From positions 3,953,953 through 4,017,952 of the forward strand of contig CM072155.1 in NCBI GenBank assembly GCA_036850595.1: 64,000 nt of DNA. Reading direction: 5' to 3'. Each line of letters starts with the position of its first letter. Position 1 is the stretch's first letter. The position numbers and the translations under genes were made by a program. Origin of the DNA: Rhyacichthys aspro. Lineage: Eukaryota; Chordata; Actinopteri; Gobiiformes; Rhyacichthyidae. The notes beneath the pieces are model-generated. The model searched no databases. It saw nothing but the letters and a program-made list of their open reading frames with translations, and was not told the DNA's origin. Positions 35,888 to 48,678 of this stretch are shown here, piece after piece.

Positions 35888-36638
35888 TACATCTATGAAG
35901 AAGTATTTGCACCTTCCTGATTCCTTTTTTTTTTTTGCATATTTGTCACTAATAACCATTTCAGATCATCAAACAAATGAAAAAAGCTATCTGACCTACC
36001 TGGCCCTATTTGATAATTGCCCCACTTATTAAATCATGCTTTAACAGTGGAAATCACATTTTCAATGCGAGTTCAATGTCACTAACCACAATCAGGCCTG
36101 ATTACTGCCAACGAACCATGGTGAGAGCCATGATCCACAAATGGAGAAAAATGAAATATAGACCTTCCCATTAGTGGCCGGCCTACTAAAATCACTCCAA
36201 GAGTGCAGCAACAACTAATCCAAGAGGTCACATAAGAACCTTCAAACAACATCTAGAGAATGTCCAACCATCAGTTCATGACCTCAAGTTGAATCCTCGA
36301 AAACCTTCCAATGTGGCTGAATTAAAACAATTCTGCACAGAAGAGTGGGCCCAAATGACTCCACAGCGATGTGAAAGACTCATTGCTGGTTATCTTAGAC
36401 GCTTGATTGTAGTTATTGCTGCTAAGGGTGGCACAACCAGTTATTAGGTTTAGGGAGCAATGAATTTTTCAGATAGGGCCATGTATGTTCAGATTTTTTT
36501 CCCTTAATGAATAAAATCATCACCTACCAACTGTGTTTTGTGTTTATTTGAATTATCTTTGTATAATATTTAAATTTGTTTGATGATCTGAAACATTTAA
36601 AAAAAAATCAGAAAGATACTTTTTCACAGCACAGGCTA
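35888..36638. mobile_element. Internally deleted Tc1/mariner-like transposon
   Basis: The ends form diverged inverted repeats (AAGTATTTGCACCTTCCTGAT at the left; ...GATACTTTTTCACAGCAC at the right) inside flanking TA dinucleotides. TTTCAGATCATCAAACAAAT (left) mirrors TTTGTTTGATGATCTGAAAC (right). The interior keeps diagnostic pieces of a Tc1-type transposase gene in order: CATGGTGAGAGCCATGATCC, CAACTAATCCAAGAGGTCAC, AATGTCCAACCATCAGTTCATGAC, CTCATTGCTGGTTATC and GCTGCTAAGGGTGGCACAACC. The middle of the gene is missing, so it is non-autonomous and inactive. Confidence 0.8.
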
Positions 36639-36639
36639 T

Positions 36640-38480
36640 GGACCACATTTGTTATGTTTTTAACAGAAGAACGACCTTCATTAACCACCATTACCTAGTC
36701 AAAACTGTGTCACCACTTCTTTGTTTTAAAAGTGTGAACACAAGTGCAGACTGATTGAGGGTGTGTGGGTCATTGTGGTAAAATGCATCTGTACACCTGC
36801 TCCACCCAAAGCTATTCCGGTAACATCTACAGCCATGCAAATTCACAACACACAAGACAATTTTGCAAATGTTTGTTAGATCAGATTATAGACTTTTAAA
36901 TCAGACATCACACTATATTGTGCACGATTCAGTCACGCAAAAAACTTTTGAATTCTATGTTAAGTAAAAATATTGAAATGATCTGGTAGTAGCTTTTAGC
37001 TTTTAGTAGTTTTAAACCAAAGTCCAATGTTTCACTAGGTGGATGTAATTATAGGATCACAACAATGGACCCCTGCTAGAAGTTTAAGGTAAGCTCTAAA
37101 CATTATTTAGTGTAATGTGTTAGTATTTTGTGGGGAAAATTGGTCCAGTTACCTTTTTTACTTGAAGGAAACTGAATGGCTGCTGTTGAGGGTGTGTGGT
37201 GTGATGAAACCGGGATGCCAAAAAAGAAAATCAGTTAGTGGCACCTTAAAATTCTTTCCAAATGACATGACTGAAAAAAAATATCAGATTCTAGGAGGAT
37301 TAAAAAGGTGTGTTACAATGGGGTAAGCATACTCCAACTACAAACATACACTTGTAGATTGTTTTTAAACTATGATGTACTGTTTACTGTGTTGGCGAGG
37401 GGTTAAGAGGGGACGACAACTTTTTCTCAATACATTTCTGATGAGGAAACAGTGTTGCATTAGTAACCCCCATCTGCTGGCTAATGTTATCAACCTGCCT
37501 CTTGCTTTTGCAGGTGGTAAATGGTGTATGGCATGGTATATTGTGTGTTTTTTACCCAGTGGTTATTGTTAAGATGAGATGCAAGCTGGAACGTAGACCA
37601 CTGAGACAGGAAGCCAGCTACAGCTGCTGCACTCTGTAAAGGTTTCAGCAAAGATGCACTGTGAAGTTTATAGCATTGGACCAATCCATGATTATGGGTT
37701 CACTACTTTACACAGGTGTGTCTTCAATTAAATTATTTGACAATATATGCCACGGGGCTATTGTGCGTCTGTAGCTTAACCACAGTGACGCTAGTGCATG
37801 ACACAATGGTAATTAATAAAGGCAGTCTGACATTTCTACAAGTAAGTACTTATTGCCAGGCTGATTAATAAATAGTGTAAAGGTCATATATTTGCTTTGA
37901 TAACTTCTAGAGAGAATGTGTGTTTCATTTCTTTACCATAATACACGATATAAGTAAAACCACAGAAAACAAGCCTTACCCCTTTTAAAGGAAACATAGT
38001 TTCCGCTTTCAAAGCTCTCAAATAGTCTCATTGGTCTCAAACCACAAAATCTTGTTACTGAATTCTGCATGTTTCTTTGTTTCTTAAAATAGTGTTCTTA
38101 AAATTTGACCTAATTAGGCTAGTAAAAAAACTGGCTGACTTAACACCCATGTTACACGTACCAAAAACTTGAGCTAAATGCTAAGAGCTAACTCAGTGCT
38201 CCCTCATATGAACACATGTAAATTCTGACATTTTAGCCCTGAACCTGGCTTGACTCAATCACAAAGGTTACTGCTTTATATATTTCTTTCTTAAGTAATA
38301 TACTACATTTTAAAAAAAGGCTACAAACAAATTTAGGCCAATCATAGATTAAATTAAAGCTTTTAATCTTAAAAAGTTGAATCTTGAAGTTGACCATAAA
38401 AGTGATGTTTTTCCCATGTGTAATACTTACTAATTGCAGATATCTTGTACCTCTCTAAATAGATAATAAAATAACTTAAA
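36640..38480. other. AT-rich DNA, nothing recognised
   Basis: No convincing exon, RNA gene or repeat boundary. Frames such as 37117-37326 and 37372-37572 are short, without domains. Confidence 0.45.
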
Positions 38481-38481
38481 A

Positions 38482-39043
38482 ATAATTCAACTGAGACAGT
38501 CCCGATGTTAAGCCCCTTGTCCCATGTCCCGGCAGATATCTACAAAACACTAAAATGTCCAGATTTTGCCCTCTTCCAGTCCTGAATGTCCCTATTTTTT
38601 ACCCAGTCAAGCCAAAACAGCACACTGTGCTTACTACTCATTTGTCTGTAGACTGTCGATCACAGAGTTTTCATGACGATGGCAATATTAACCAATTAAA
38701 AAAGATCAACAGTGTTCCTCAAGTCTGTAGCTCAAAAATAATTGGTCCATTTATGTGCTCAAAGTGCAAAGCTATTACTAAGCTGTCCTTCTCCAGCATT
38801 CAGTTTGAGCTGTCATCAGCCAAAAAGATAGTTGTGATTTACAAAAAAGCTCCATGAACAATACAAGTGTCTAAGAAAAGTAGCGGGTAATGAATATGCT
38901 GCGTTTTGCAGACTTTGTTAATGCAATCATTGAGTTAATGTTTTGTTATAGTTCTTTTTTTATTATTTGTTAAGGTGCTGTCATTGGATTTGTGGTCAAA
39001 TTAAAGTGTCCCGATTTAGAGTTTGAAGATATGGTCAGCCTAT
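38482..39043. mobile_element. 5'-truncated hAT-like element, second copy
   Basis: This matches the interior and right end of 21699-22348 in the same order: AACTGAGACAGTCCCGAT, CCCGGCAGATATCTACAAA, CATGACGATGGCAATATTAACC, CTAAGCTGTCCTTCTCCAG and ATGCTGCGTTTTGCAGAC. It ends with GATATGGTCAGCCTA. The left terminus is absent, so it starts abruptly near 38482. Confidence 0.7.
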
Positions 39044-39289
39044 TCTTGTTGCAATTCATGCTGTTTTTCAAAGTTTGTGACAGTCAAGTGCCAATCAGGA
39101 GAGATCACCAGTATTATATTATAAAATACTCTTAAATATCCTAACACTTATAATCTTACTCTACTGTTAGCCACTTTTGACGTCACTTGATTGTCCGAGG
39201 TGTTTTGACAGACTATGGGGGCTTTCAGGCAAAAAAAAAAATTAGTGGTTATCTCTCTTTGCAAGTGAGCTCCAATAGTAAATGAAATC

Positions 39290-39316
39290 TTTTTTTTTTT
39301 TTTTTTTTTTTTTTTT
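39290..39316 (+). repeat. Poly(T) run of 27
   Basis: An uninterrupted T run; on the minus strand this would be a poly(A) tail. No recognisable retrocopy adjoins it on that strand. Confidence 0.9.
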
Positions 39317-39479
39317 GGGCCTTTTATCATAAAAATAATTTTTAAAAAAATAAATGATTGGGCTATCAGAGCTAATTGATCTTTTCAGAATTTTGCAAGG
39401 TAACTGCTATCAAGCTAGAAATTTATTTAAATTTGAATCACTTTGGATGCTAAGGATATTAGCTTTGACACATTTTTTT

Positions 39480-40260
39480 TTACATTGGCGTGACGTGTGC
39501 AGCCAGTGAGGCGTCTTTCATCACCTTCACCTCCAGCCACCAAGTCCGACTGATTTATACTTTAATGACTCCTTTGACAAGCCACAGTACGCTACATATT
39601 TTACGCAGCTGCTCATCTCTCACCGCAAACACCAATTAATATGACAGCACCGTAACATGCCGCGCAATTAGGTCAAACTTTTACAGAGCCGATGAGTGGG
39701 GGAGAAAATGTGGAGTCTGTGTGTGGGACATGGTCTTGGGAGAATCATGACCGATGACCTGCGTACTAAAGATTCCTATCACGCCTCTACAAGTCCGGCC
39801 TCTTTGGCTTTCCACTGCAGGAGCAACATGTGCCGCCCAGACGTTTTTGTATAAGGCGCTAACAGCACACATGGCAGCAATGACTTAGAGTTGGATATGC
39901 TCTCATTAAAACCACTACTGTCCAAACAAAACCAAAACCCGACCCGTTATCCTTTCCAACTTGGCCCAATCATCCCCTTCATAATCTCCCAACTAAGACT
40001 CATATTTAACTAGAACCCATCCATTTGATGTCCGTTCAACTCCGACACCGCAATGATCTGTTTGTCGTGATTAAGACCAGGATCTGCCGGAGGAATGGTG
40101 AGTAAACATGTGACTCAGAGCGGATGGGACAGCGGATTGGGGGATAATTGGATTGAATTGATACAAGACGAGGACACTGGAGCCAAAAGGAGATGGGACC
40201 ACGGAGGATGGAATCTCCGAGGAGTAATCATGTGAACCATAACAGCAACCATGTGTTCAA
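39480..40260. promoter_or_regulatory. Large CpG-containing island, candidate conserved non-coding element
   Basis: For about 780 bases composition is balanced, CpGs persist and simple runs are rare, in sharp contrast to both flanks. Dense motif-like cores include ACCGCAAACACC (RUNX-like), CAATTAATATG and CGCAATTAGG (homeodomain) and TTAATGACTC (bZIP). No frame longer than 63 codons with splice borders is present. This is the largest such island in the gene-poor middle of the window. Confidence 0.3.
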
Positions 40261-40697
40261 ATAAATTACCTTCAATACTGACACAGTGCTCCAATCACCT
40301 TCTATAGTTCAAATAAACATGTCAATTACATACTTTTTACGAAGATGACAGTTTCTGGATAATATTCCCAGTTATAAACATCAGTGCCTGTGCTTGATCA
40401 AGTCTCTAATGAAAAGGATTTCAGTTGAGACTTTTTTAAACCTTTTTTTTTTTTATTTCACCTTTTTTGTAAGATGCTGTTTACACAATGGCATTCCTGA
40501 AAATTGTAAAGTTGTTTCTTTGCTTTTTCAGAAGAATTGGAAACCATTTACACTATAAACTTATGTATTATTGTGTACAGTGTCAGTGCAGTTCCAGAAA
40601 ATGCAATGTCAAAATATGTTTTGGAGTGTATGGGTTCTCCGTTATGGGTTAAGTACCAGATTTATAATATAATGTTTTTGGAAAGACATATTTAAAT

Positions 40698-41090
40698 TGG
40701 GGGTGCATGGTAGCAGAGTGGTTTGCGCTCCTACAGCAAGAAGGTTGTGAGTTCTAATCCTGGCCAACTCAAACATCCTTGCCTGGTTCTGACCAAATTC
40801 AAAACATCCTTTTGCTGATTGTGGCCAACTCAAACATTGTCGGCTAACTCTGGTCTTTCTGTGAGGAGTCTGCATGTCCTCCCTGTGTCAGGTCAATTGG
40901 CAACTCTAAAGTATCCCTAGTGAATGAATGTGAGTGAATGGTTGTCTGTCAATGTTCGTCTCTAAGTGTCAGTCCTGTGATGAACTGGCCATTGTCCAGG
41001 GTGTACCCCGCCCAAGGCCCAAAGCTGCTGGGATAGGCTCCAGCCACCCGCGACCCCCAACGGGATTAAGCGGTAGAAAATGAATGAATA
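40698..41090 (+). repeat. Full-length tRNA-derived SINE
   Basis: A polymerase III A-box, TAGCAGAGTGG (40711-40721), and a B-box-like GTTCTAATCC (40751-40760) mark the tRNA-derived head. An internal 16-base duplication (TGGCCAACTCAAACAT, near 40762 and 40822) follows. The tail, with CAAAGCTGCTGGGATAGGCT and GGATTAAGCGGTAGAAAATGAATGAAT, matches the copies at 34330, 34687 and 58013. This is the best-preserved copy in the window. Confidence 0.8.
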
Positions 41091-41099
41091 TTTACATTG

Positions 41100-44000
41100 T
41101 TCAAGAAAATAAAACAATATAAAATAAAGATGAATACAGCTTGATATCAACATTTATTTATTTGATGATTGTAACACACAATCTTTCACGTATCTCCCTA
41201 TAAGGATGAACTTCATCGCACAGTCCTGTGTTAACATGTTCTTGTAGTACTTTTTGTACTTCTTGCCATGAAACAAATTTGTTGTTAGCTAAAAACATAA
41301 AGCTTTTGCAGTTTATGTTTTGGATTGCAACCTGGCTGTGTCAAATGTAAGTAGAGCCATGATGCAACAGAAGCTTGCATTTGTTTCACTTTTTCTACAA
41401 ACTAAGTTATTAAGACAGTTGGCTGTGTAAACATCAGTGTACGTGACTTGGCATGTTGTGAAAATGACAAGTTAGCCAGGTGGAGTTACGTCATTCCCTG
41501 ACTCTTCTCACTGTTAACGAAACTGTATGAAATTATATTGTGGGTCTAGGTGTATTTTAATAGGGTTTAAGAGTTTAGGACTAGCTTGGAAACTATACAC
41601 TTGGAAACTCTCAAGCAGATGTCCATTGCCCTTTTTTTAATACCTGTCAAACACACCGTTTTTTTTTCTTCTTTTTTTTTCCCCAAATAAGCTAGAATCA
41701 CTTTGTGCCAAGGGATGTCAGTTTCCGACTCATTTTAAAACAGTTTTATGTATGACTGCGTGTGTTTTCTCCGTCAACTCTCCAGATGGGGTGTGTTTTG
41801 CAGACTTCTCCGGAGATAGAGTGGTGGTTCCCATGCAGCGCTCCAGTCTCATGGGTCACACATTTGGCTGTAAAGAATATGGGCCTTGTTAGCTTTTACA
41901 GTAACATAGCTTGCATAACTTTACAGCTCTTGGTAACACAGCCAGTACTCATGTCGACAGAGGGCTGGGGTCCCGCGGCCGCAATGTGCCCTGTCACCTT
42001 TTACAAGAGAGCACAGTTACAGGACACGCAACGGCAACTGGTGTATCCCAACTGTCTTACAAAGAGCTTGAGATATTTGGTTGGTAGTATTGATCACTAG
42101 TTTATTACCAGATTATTTGCACACAAAGTTGTTTAGAAGTGGAAATCTCCAAAGACAGTCGTTTGGCTCCACGACAAAACAAATTAAAAAGGATTAAACC
42201 TCTGCCTGTTGTTGTTCATGCTGCATTTGGTGCTCCTTTCCATGTTAGAAAGTGTACTTGTTTGCAGTTAGTAAATGTGTTTGTTATCCACTTATCCTGG
42301 TTGCACCTTTTAAAGTTTTATATTTTATCTTTAAAATTTGATCTAAAGTCTGTGTATATATTTTTACTGCATGCTCTCTCTTCATATATTCTTGTCACAT
42401 GTGAATTTCCCCACTGTGGGATCACTAAAATCTAGTCTAATATAGTCTACTCTAATCTAATGCTTCAAGCAAGTTAAGTTCAACTTTAGCTTGAATGCTA
42501 TTAAATCCCAAGACTGCATCAGTGCAGCATTAGCTTAAGTGGAGCACAGCAGACCTAATAGTTGAATGACCTCACATGCATTTCAAATCTTAAGAGCACA
42601 GCTGACCAGTTAAACTGTCTAACTGAGTTATGTGTGTAGCTCGGTGATACTTTAATATGTCTGTGCACTATAGAAATGGAAACACAAATAATGTACATAT
42701 CTAGGCATGCAGCAAGCATTTATTTATGCAACTTTGCCATGCGGAGTAAAACTTCCATGTCATTTAACACTGTTTTTTTCTGTGATATGTTGGACTGAAT
42801 TACAACCATAACTTCAAAGCCTCAGTGTTCTCTCTTAGTCAGCTTTGTGCCCCATTTATGCTCCACAGACCACGGCCACTGTACCCTTTGAGCTGCATTC
42901 TGGTATTTTATAAACATCTCAAATCAGCTTCTAGTGTGACATATTATGTTCATGTCACAGAAGGTAAAAGTTATAAAGTGAAACTAAAAAGCACATGCCT
43001 AATTTGCTTAAAAAACACATGCTGCTCCTTGTTTTTGTGAAGATACTGCATTTCACCTAATATATAACTGCACCTCTTAGGACGAGGCAAGACGTATGAA
43101 AGTATGTATAAAATGGGCTATAGTGACTGTTCTGGTTCAGTCCTGTACATTTTGTCCCCTTCCAATGCGTTGATGCCCTGGTTTGACCGTTCTTCTGAAG
43201 TCTTAAACGTTCAAAATCCAATCTACTGTACAAAACATCCAGTCCCAGAGCTGCACCAATTAATTGTTAGAACAAGGTGTGACATTTCACATGATTGTGA
43301 ATTGCTGGCACAACTGCATTTAGGATCCTGAGTCATGATCCATTTAGGTTTACATAATGAAAGCAGTTTCGATAAGATGAGTTTTTGCTTTTTTTTCCGG
43401 CCCTGCTATCTTTCTCAAAACAAGTGATAATGACCATGATGTCAAACTTCCAATGAGGTAATGTAACGTAACCTAAAAATCATATTTAACCCAATGTCTG
43501 AAGAATGTGAGCGCTCTTACAACAATACCACTTGCAATTAAACATGGATTTACGTAACTGCGCCTGGATGTTATTCAGTTGCAGAATTCCCAGCATTTTT
43601 CAAAGTCAAGTGTAAGTAGCTCCAGATGTTGCCTCTTTACAAGAATTAATAATGCATTTGTTCTTTGCAACCAAAGAGCTGTGTAAATACTAATAAATAC
43701 ATCAGTCACACTGTGAGTCATAAATTCAATGGGTATTTTTCCTTCGTTCAGAGTGAGTAGGAGTTGGCTGTTGGTGAACGGAGAGTGCGTGGGTGTGAGA
43801 ATGCACTCTGCTACGATGCGTGTTAGTGTTAAGTGGGTTGATCAAGAATATGCCTCTTGCTAAACTAAATCTCACTTTATTACATGCATTAAACTCGTAA
43901 AGTGCAGACAAGCTGGGAAAACTCACCTTTCCTGTTGCCACAGTTCAGTTTCATGTGTACATGATTGTGTCAGCCTTCACACTTCGTCATGATGTGTGTG

Positions 44001-47000
44001 TGTGTGTTTGTGTGTGTGCCAAGCCAAGCTAAACGGGTTTTAATAGGTTCCAGAGGGTGGACATGTCAGCCAATAAAAACACAAGAACTTACCAAACGTT
44101 GAGCAATTCACTTCCTGCACTGAGGGTTTTCTCAAAGCTCCGAGTGCTCCAGACAAATGACCTGTTCTGCTGCTTGTGTGCACCGTGTTAGTGGAATTAC
44201 AGTAACACGTTCACACTTATGTTCGACCAGGCCGCAGGAAATTACAGAAGAGGCCATGGTTAACTTTAAAGTGTAAAATATAGATATGGAAATTAGTCTG
44301 GAATATAAAGCTTTTTAGTCCCAGGTTACACTGATTTTTTCACTATTATTTTGTAATAGAGTAACTTTAATTGATTATTTTAATTAATTTAATTGTAATT
44401 GTACATTGTACAATGAAATTGGATGCAATTCAACACTGAATCAACACTAAAAGTTTTAAATAAATAGCCCCGTTTAAAAAGGTAAAAAGATTAAAGGCTA
44501 TAAGTTAAAAACACACATTTAGCATCACTTTCAGCTATTGCACGGCTCCCTTAAGTTAAAATATGGCACAATAGGAGTTGAAATATTCCACTATTATATT
44601 CTATTTTCAACCTTTGTTTAAAATTAAGTGGTAAGATATCGCTGACTACATTGCACCATTAATTAATATGGTCAGATGAAGAACTGATACAAAAAAATGA
44701 AAACTTTACACTCGTACTAAATTTTTAAAAGATTCCTGAACATGTGACTGGGCTTTGATCTACATGTCCGCACCTGCATGGCAACCAGCCACCATTTTTT
44801 TCTTGTGATAAAAGCTTATACCTCAACAATTCTCACTGACATGTACAAATTTCTCTTGCATTTTGGTTGATTGTTTATTAAGAGTTTTCAAAGACTGCAC
44901 TTTTCTGTATCACAAAACACAAAACGAAGATGACCTCTGGCTTTTTAACCATTTCTCATGGATGTTTGGCTAATTGTAATGTTTAATGTGTCCATCAAAT
45001 ATCTTAGAACAGCTAAAAGAATATGATGACTGATCAAAAAAATGTGTCCATCAAATATCTTAAACATAGAAATTTTTTTTGGGAATTTTTTTTTTTTTTT
45101 CTCATAACCAGCTGTTGTGACCGATCAAAAAAACTGTGTCTCATAAGACATGAGATGAGCAATGTCTGGCCCTGGGGATAATCATGGCACCAAATTTTAG
45201 ATTAGATTTTTAGATAATCTATTGCCCTTAGCTTCCATTATAAAATATATTTGTCATAGCCGACCAACAGAGGCATTTCTCTTTTTCATTTCAATATTGG
45301 TAGGACCACTATGTAGCTCTGACTGGCTGGACCACTGTGTGAACTATTTTGGGGCAGTGGTTTTGACATATTCCAGTTAATATTTGCAATGGCAATGAGA
45401 GATCCATTTTAGGAACTTTTGCCAAGTAAGACACTTCCATGCACTACACATACTACAAGATAACAGGGCGCAGCCATACTTCTTCATGCAAGCCCGAATA
45501 TACCTGCACAAACTACAATATGGCCGTGTCAAATATAATATAAAATTCCCCCGTGAAGCTGGATATCCGGAAATATCCGGAGGGACTTAATTGTGTCAGT
45601 TTTAGTTCATCTACAAAAGGTAAGCAGAAGTCACATGACAAATTAGTTGCTACTAATGACTTCACATGTAATTTTCTAGAGGCAGCTTGTGGTACTGCAA
45701 CCAAAAAAATCCAATGCAAAAAAATAATGCTGCCAGTTCACTTTTAAAGTGGGCAGACCCATTTTATTTCAGTGTGTTCAAATGTGGACTATTTATCAGT
45801 TTATTGCCTTTGGTATTAATATAATTTATTATTTATCCTGGACTACAACTTTCTCACAGTCGAACGTCAACAGTTGTCATCCGTCAGTCCAGAGTACCTC
45901 CCAGTGTTGGCTTCTTTTTTTACGATCCCCTCATGAAACACGAGAGGGAATAACAATACTTTTGGTTTGGGTTAAGTACAGGACTGAGCCAGGCCTCTGT
46001 GATGGTCTGGACCCGCCAAGATCCTTCTGGTTCCCCTTTTCATGGGCCCACACCACACTCACACGGCACTCACCCAGCGCGCTCATAATGACCGGCTTCT
46101 ATTTGACTGTTTTTGGAAACGCTACGCAACGATGTACAGATTCTGTTTTCTTCAAATAAACTCAGTGGAGAAGCGTAGTAGAGGTGTCCACATAAATTCA
46201 ACCTACTTTCCTTGCTACATTACAGAATTACAGAAGAACTTCATGGGTGGCCGTTGTTGAAATGTGTTTTATTGTACAGTTTGATTGTACCGTAGCATTG
46301 TCTGTGATCACTGTCATAGACTAAATGTTTAAAGAACCGTCAAACGTAGAGTGATAAATGACCGTTTAATAGTTCTCATAGCAGAATTACACACAATGCA
46401 AACTAAGAATAGACTGAACCATTGTAACTCCAGCAGTGATGTATGTTTATTTGTGCAAAGTCAAGCTCTGAGAAATCCCAGCATTCCATTAATAATGACC
46501 ACAGGAACTGGTTTCTCCAGTTCTCAACAACAGACACTTTAATCCTCATCTCTGAATGAAACGTCTGAGAATATTTCACGAAAAAAAAAAAATACTGGTG
46601 ACTTAATGTTTTTGCCAAATTCTCAAGATTCTCATGTCACTTCCTTGAACAATGTCAAAGTAGAGCTAAAGTTTGGCCCCAATCTAAACGTATTAAATAT
46701 CAAGCTGTGTACAGACGATAAATAATGTAAACACTTGTAAGCAAATAAGAAAAAAATACAAAGATTAGTGTCTGAAAATACACAGAGGTGACTTCTGGCT
46801 AAACCTGATTTGAGATTTAGCTTACAATGCCTGTATTCATTAGCTCCATTTTTTTAAACAAAGACTGAACACTAGCCTGTTAAATACCCAGATTATACAG
46901 CATTAGTCTGAGCGGAGGCTGTGGACAAAGTAGTTTCTTTCCTGTGCATGAAAACAAAGAAAGAATGTGCATGTACTGAATGAGAACAGGTGGAGGAGAA

Positions 47001-47560
47001 ATGAAACTGCCAACCCTCAATTTACTGGGTCACCTGGTCTACTTCCTGAGTCCCTGTCTCCGCTAATGTTGACACACATTAACAGATTTTATAAGCTTTG
47101 TGTTAAATGATGAAGAGTGGAAAGATATTGTCGAAATATGTTGTGTAATGCTGATAGACAGTTACCCAGGCCCATGTCCTCTTCTGCACCCTTAACTAAG
47201 TAGATGCAAAAAATTACAAATAGCATATGATACAAAGGCATAGAACACCACTCCACTCCTGCAGACATGTATTGTTACAACGGCAAGTCAGGAAGAATCT
47301 TTTTTTTTTTTTTTTTTACATACTTGAGCACAAATAACTTTTTCCTCCACTGAAGTTATGTTTTTTATTAGCAGTTTGCTTGTCAGAGATTTTACAGAAT
47401 AGGTACTCAATCAACTGAGCTGGTCTTAAATTCAGCATTGGTTTTAGACTTTTTTATGAGTTACCAAAAAAGGATCAGATTCGGCTCTATCCATTCTCTT
47501 CTCTGTATTTATGTGAGAACCAAAACTCTTTGGATGAACCTGTAAAGCCACAAGCCAAAA
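41100..47560. other. Gene-poor DNA with minor repeats
   Basis: No gene is recognised. At 42395-42460, ATTTCCCCACTGTGGGATCACTAAAA followed by CTAATCTAAT-type repeats looks like a LINE/SINE tail. A (TG)n tract lies at about 43995-44018, and direct repeats AATGTGTCCATCAAATATCT at 44985 and 45041. T runs are at 45083-45100 and 47300-47317. The frames 41762-42100 and 45749-46159 are long for the region but have no domain. Confidence 0.4.
43995..44018 (+). repeat. (TG)n microsatellite
   Basis: Short TG repeat interrupted once by TTTG. Confidence 0.8.
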
Positions 47561-47569
47561 AGGTTAAGG

Positions 47570-48070
47570 CTGATTAAGTGCAATCATTCTTCCAGACCCA
47601 ATATGGCCGTGCCTCAGTCTTATCAGCCTCCTCGTGTTTCGCTGTATTTTTCATGCTGAGGCCTTCCTGATAGGAAGTGGGCCTATCGGGCCTTGCTTTA
47701 ACGTAAATTGACTCTATTTTCATTGGAGGCGAAATGCCTTTACAGAACGTTCCTGATCTAAGATGTGTTTGCCGATTGGCCCATGGGAGTGGATGGAAAC
47801 GAGACAATGGAGTGATGTGAGAAGGTATTTTTAACCAGGTTGCTAAGTACCATAAAATGACGTGAGATTATTTGCTGTGGCAGTGATAGTCGCCGTTTAT
47901 AATCCTTCCGTTAGGGTAATAACACTGACATTTCCTGAATACATATTAAATGGCTATTGTATTTCTAATCTAGCTCTACCTGTTTGCAGCAGAGCTTCCT
48001 TTACGTGGAGGCACACAGTTGTTCTTGTTCTAACAACACCCAGGTGGAAGTCATTTATTACACGGCCATA
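47570..48070. promoter_or_regulatory. Higher-complexity island, candidate regulatory element
   Basis: Balanced composition with CpGs, GATA-type cores (CTTATCAG, CTGATAGG, CCTATCGG), a CCAAT-type GATTGG and TTTAACCAGG. The minus frame 47574-47807 is open without a domain. A role as enhancer is inferred from composition and the cluster of GATA-like cores. Confidence 0.25.
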
Positions 48071-48678
48071 ATCCTTTTGACTCTGGTTTATACATTTTAA
48101 TAAACAACAGTGAAGCCCCCGAGCTACTCTGGCATGAAAGAGTTTTTCTTAGGGGTAACTTACACTCATACATGAGGCACTTTTACACAGACTCCAAAAA
48201 AGTTGGCAGAAATGTGGCCCACAATTATCGTCTCTCTGCCCTCACATGTTCAATTTATATTTGACAGCAAAAAGGTTTTTTTTTTTCAATCAAATTATTG
48301 CAAGCACAAGCCAGTTATGATTAGCATCTGATATATGTCAGATTCAACCGCTTTTACATGCACAGCTCAATTAGACCGTTTAACTTGACTACTGTTCTTC
48401 GAGGTTTACATTCATGAGAGGGAATCTATTCGTATTTTCTATCTATCTATTTCGTCTCCAGGTTTCTGCACAGGATAATGTTGCATTTATGTCATCTTGG
48501 TATTTAATAGCTTTCCCTTGTTATGAAAAAAGCAAGCTAACATTAAGCCTAAGTTGTTTGTAGCATCTAAGAAAGAGGTAATAAACTCGTACTTTACAAT
48601 GTGATCATTTGTGAGTAGTGACAACTTTCTGAGTTGAAGGTAAATGAACACAGCTAATAATTGAAATTTATTTATTAG

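Noticed and set aside
39290..39316. Processed pseudogene tail (poly-A on the minus strand)
   Set aside because: Sequence next to the tract on the minus strand (below 39290) shows no coding similarity, target duplication or SINE boxes; a simple T run is sufficient.
40698..40780. tRNA gene
   Set aside because: The A- and B-box-like words are present, but the sequence cannot fold into a full cloverleaf with an acceptor stem. The long SINE tail shared with other copies shows it is a tRNA-derived SINE.
41762..42100. 112-codon open frame, possible exon after an acceptor-like CTCTCCAG
   Set aside because: No ATG-supported gene model, no domain and no partner exon; the length is within chance for so much sequence.
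45749..46159. 136-codon open frame
   Set aside because: No domain, no homology recognised, and codon use looks like translated intergenic DNA.
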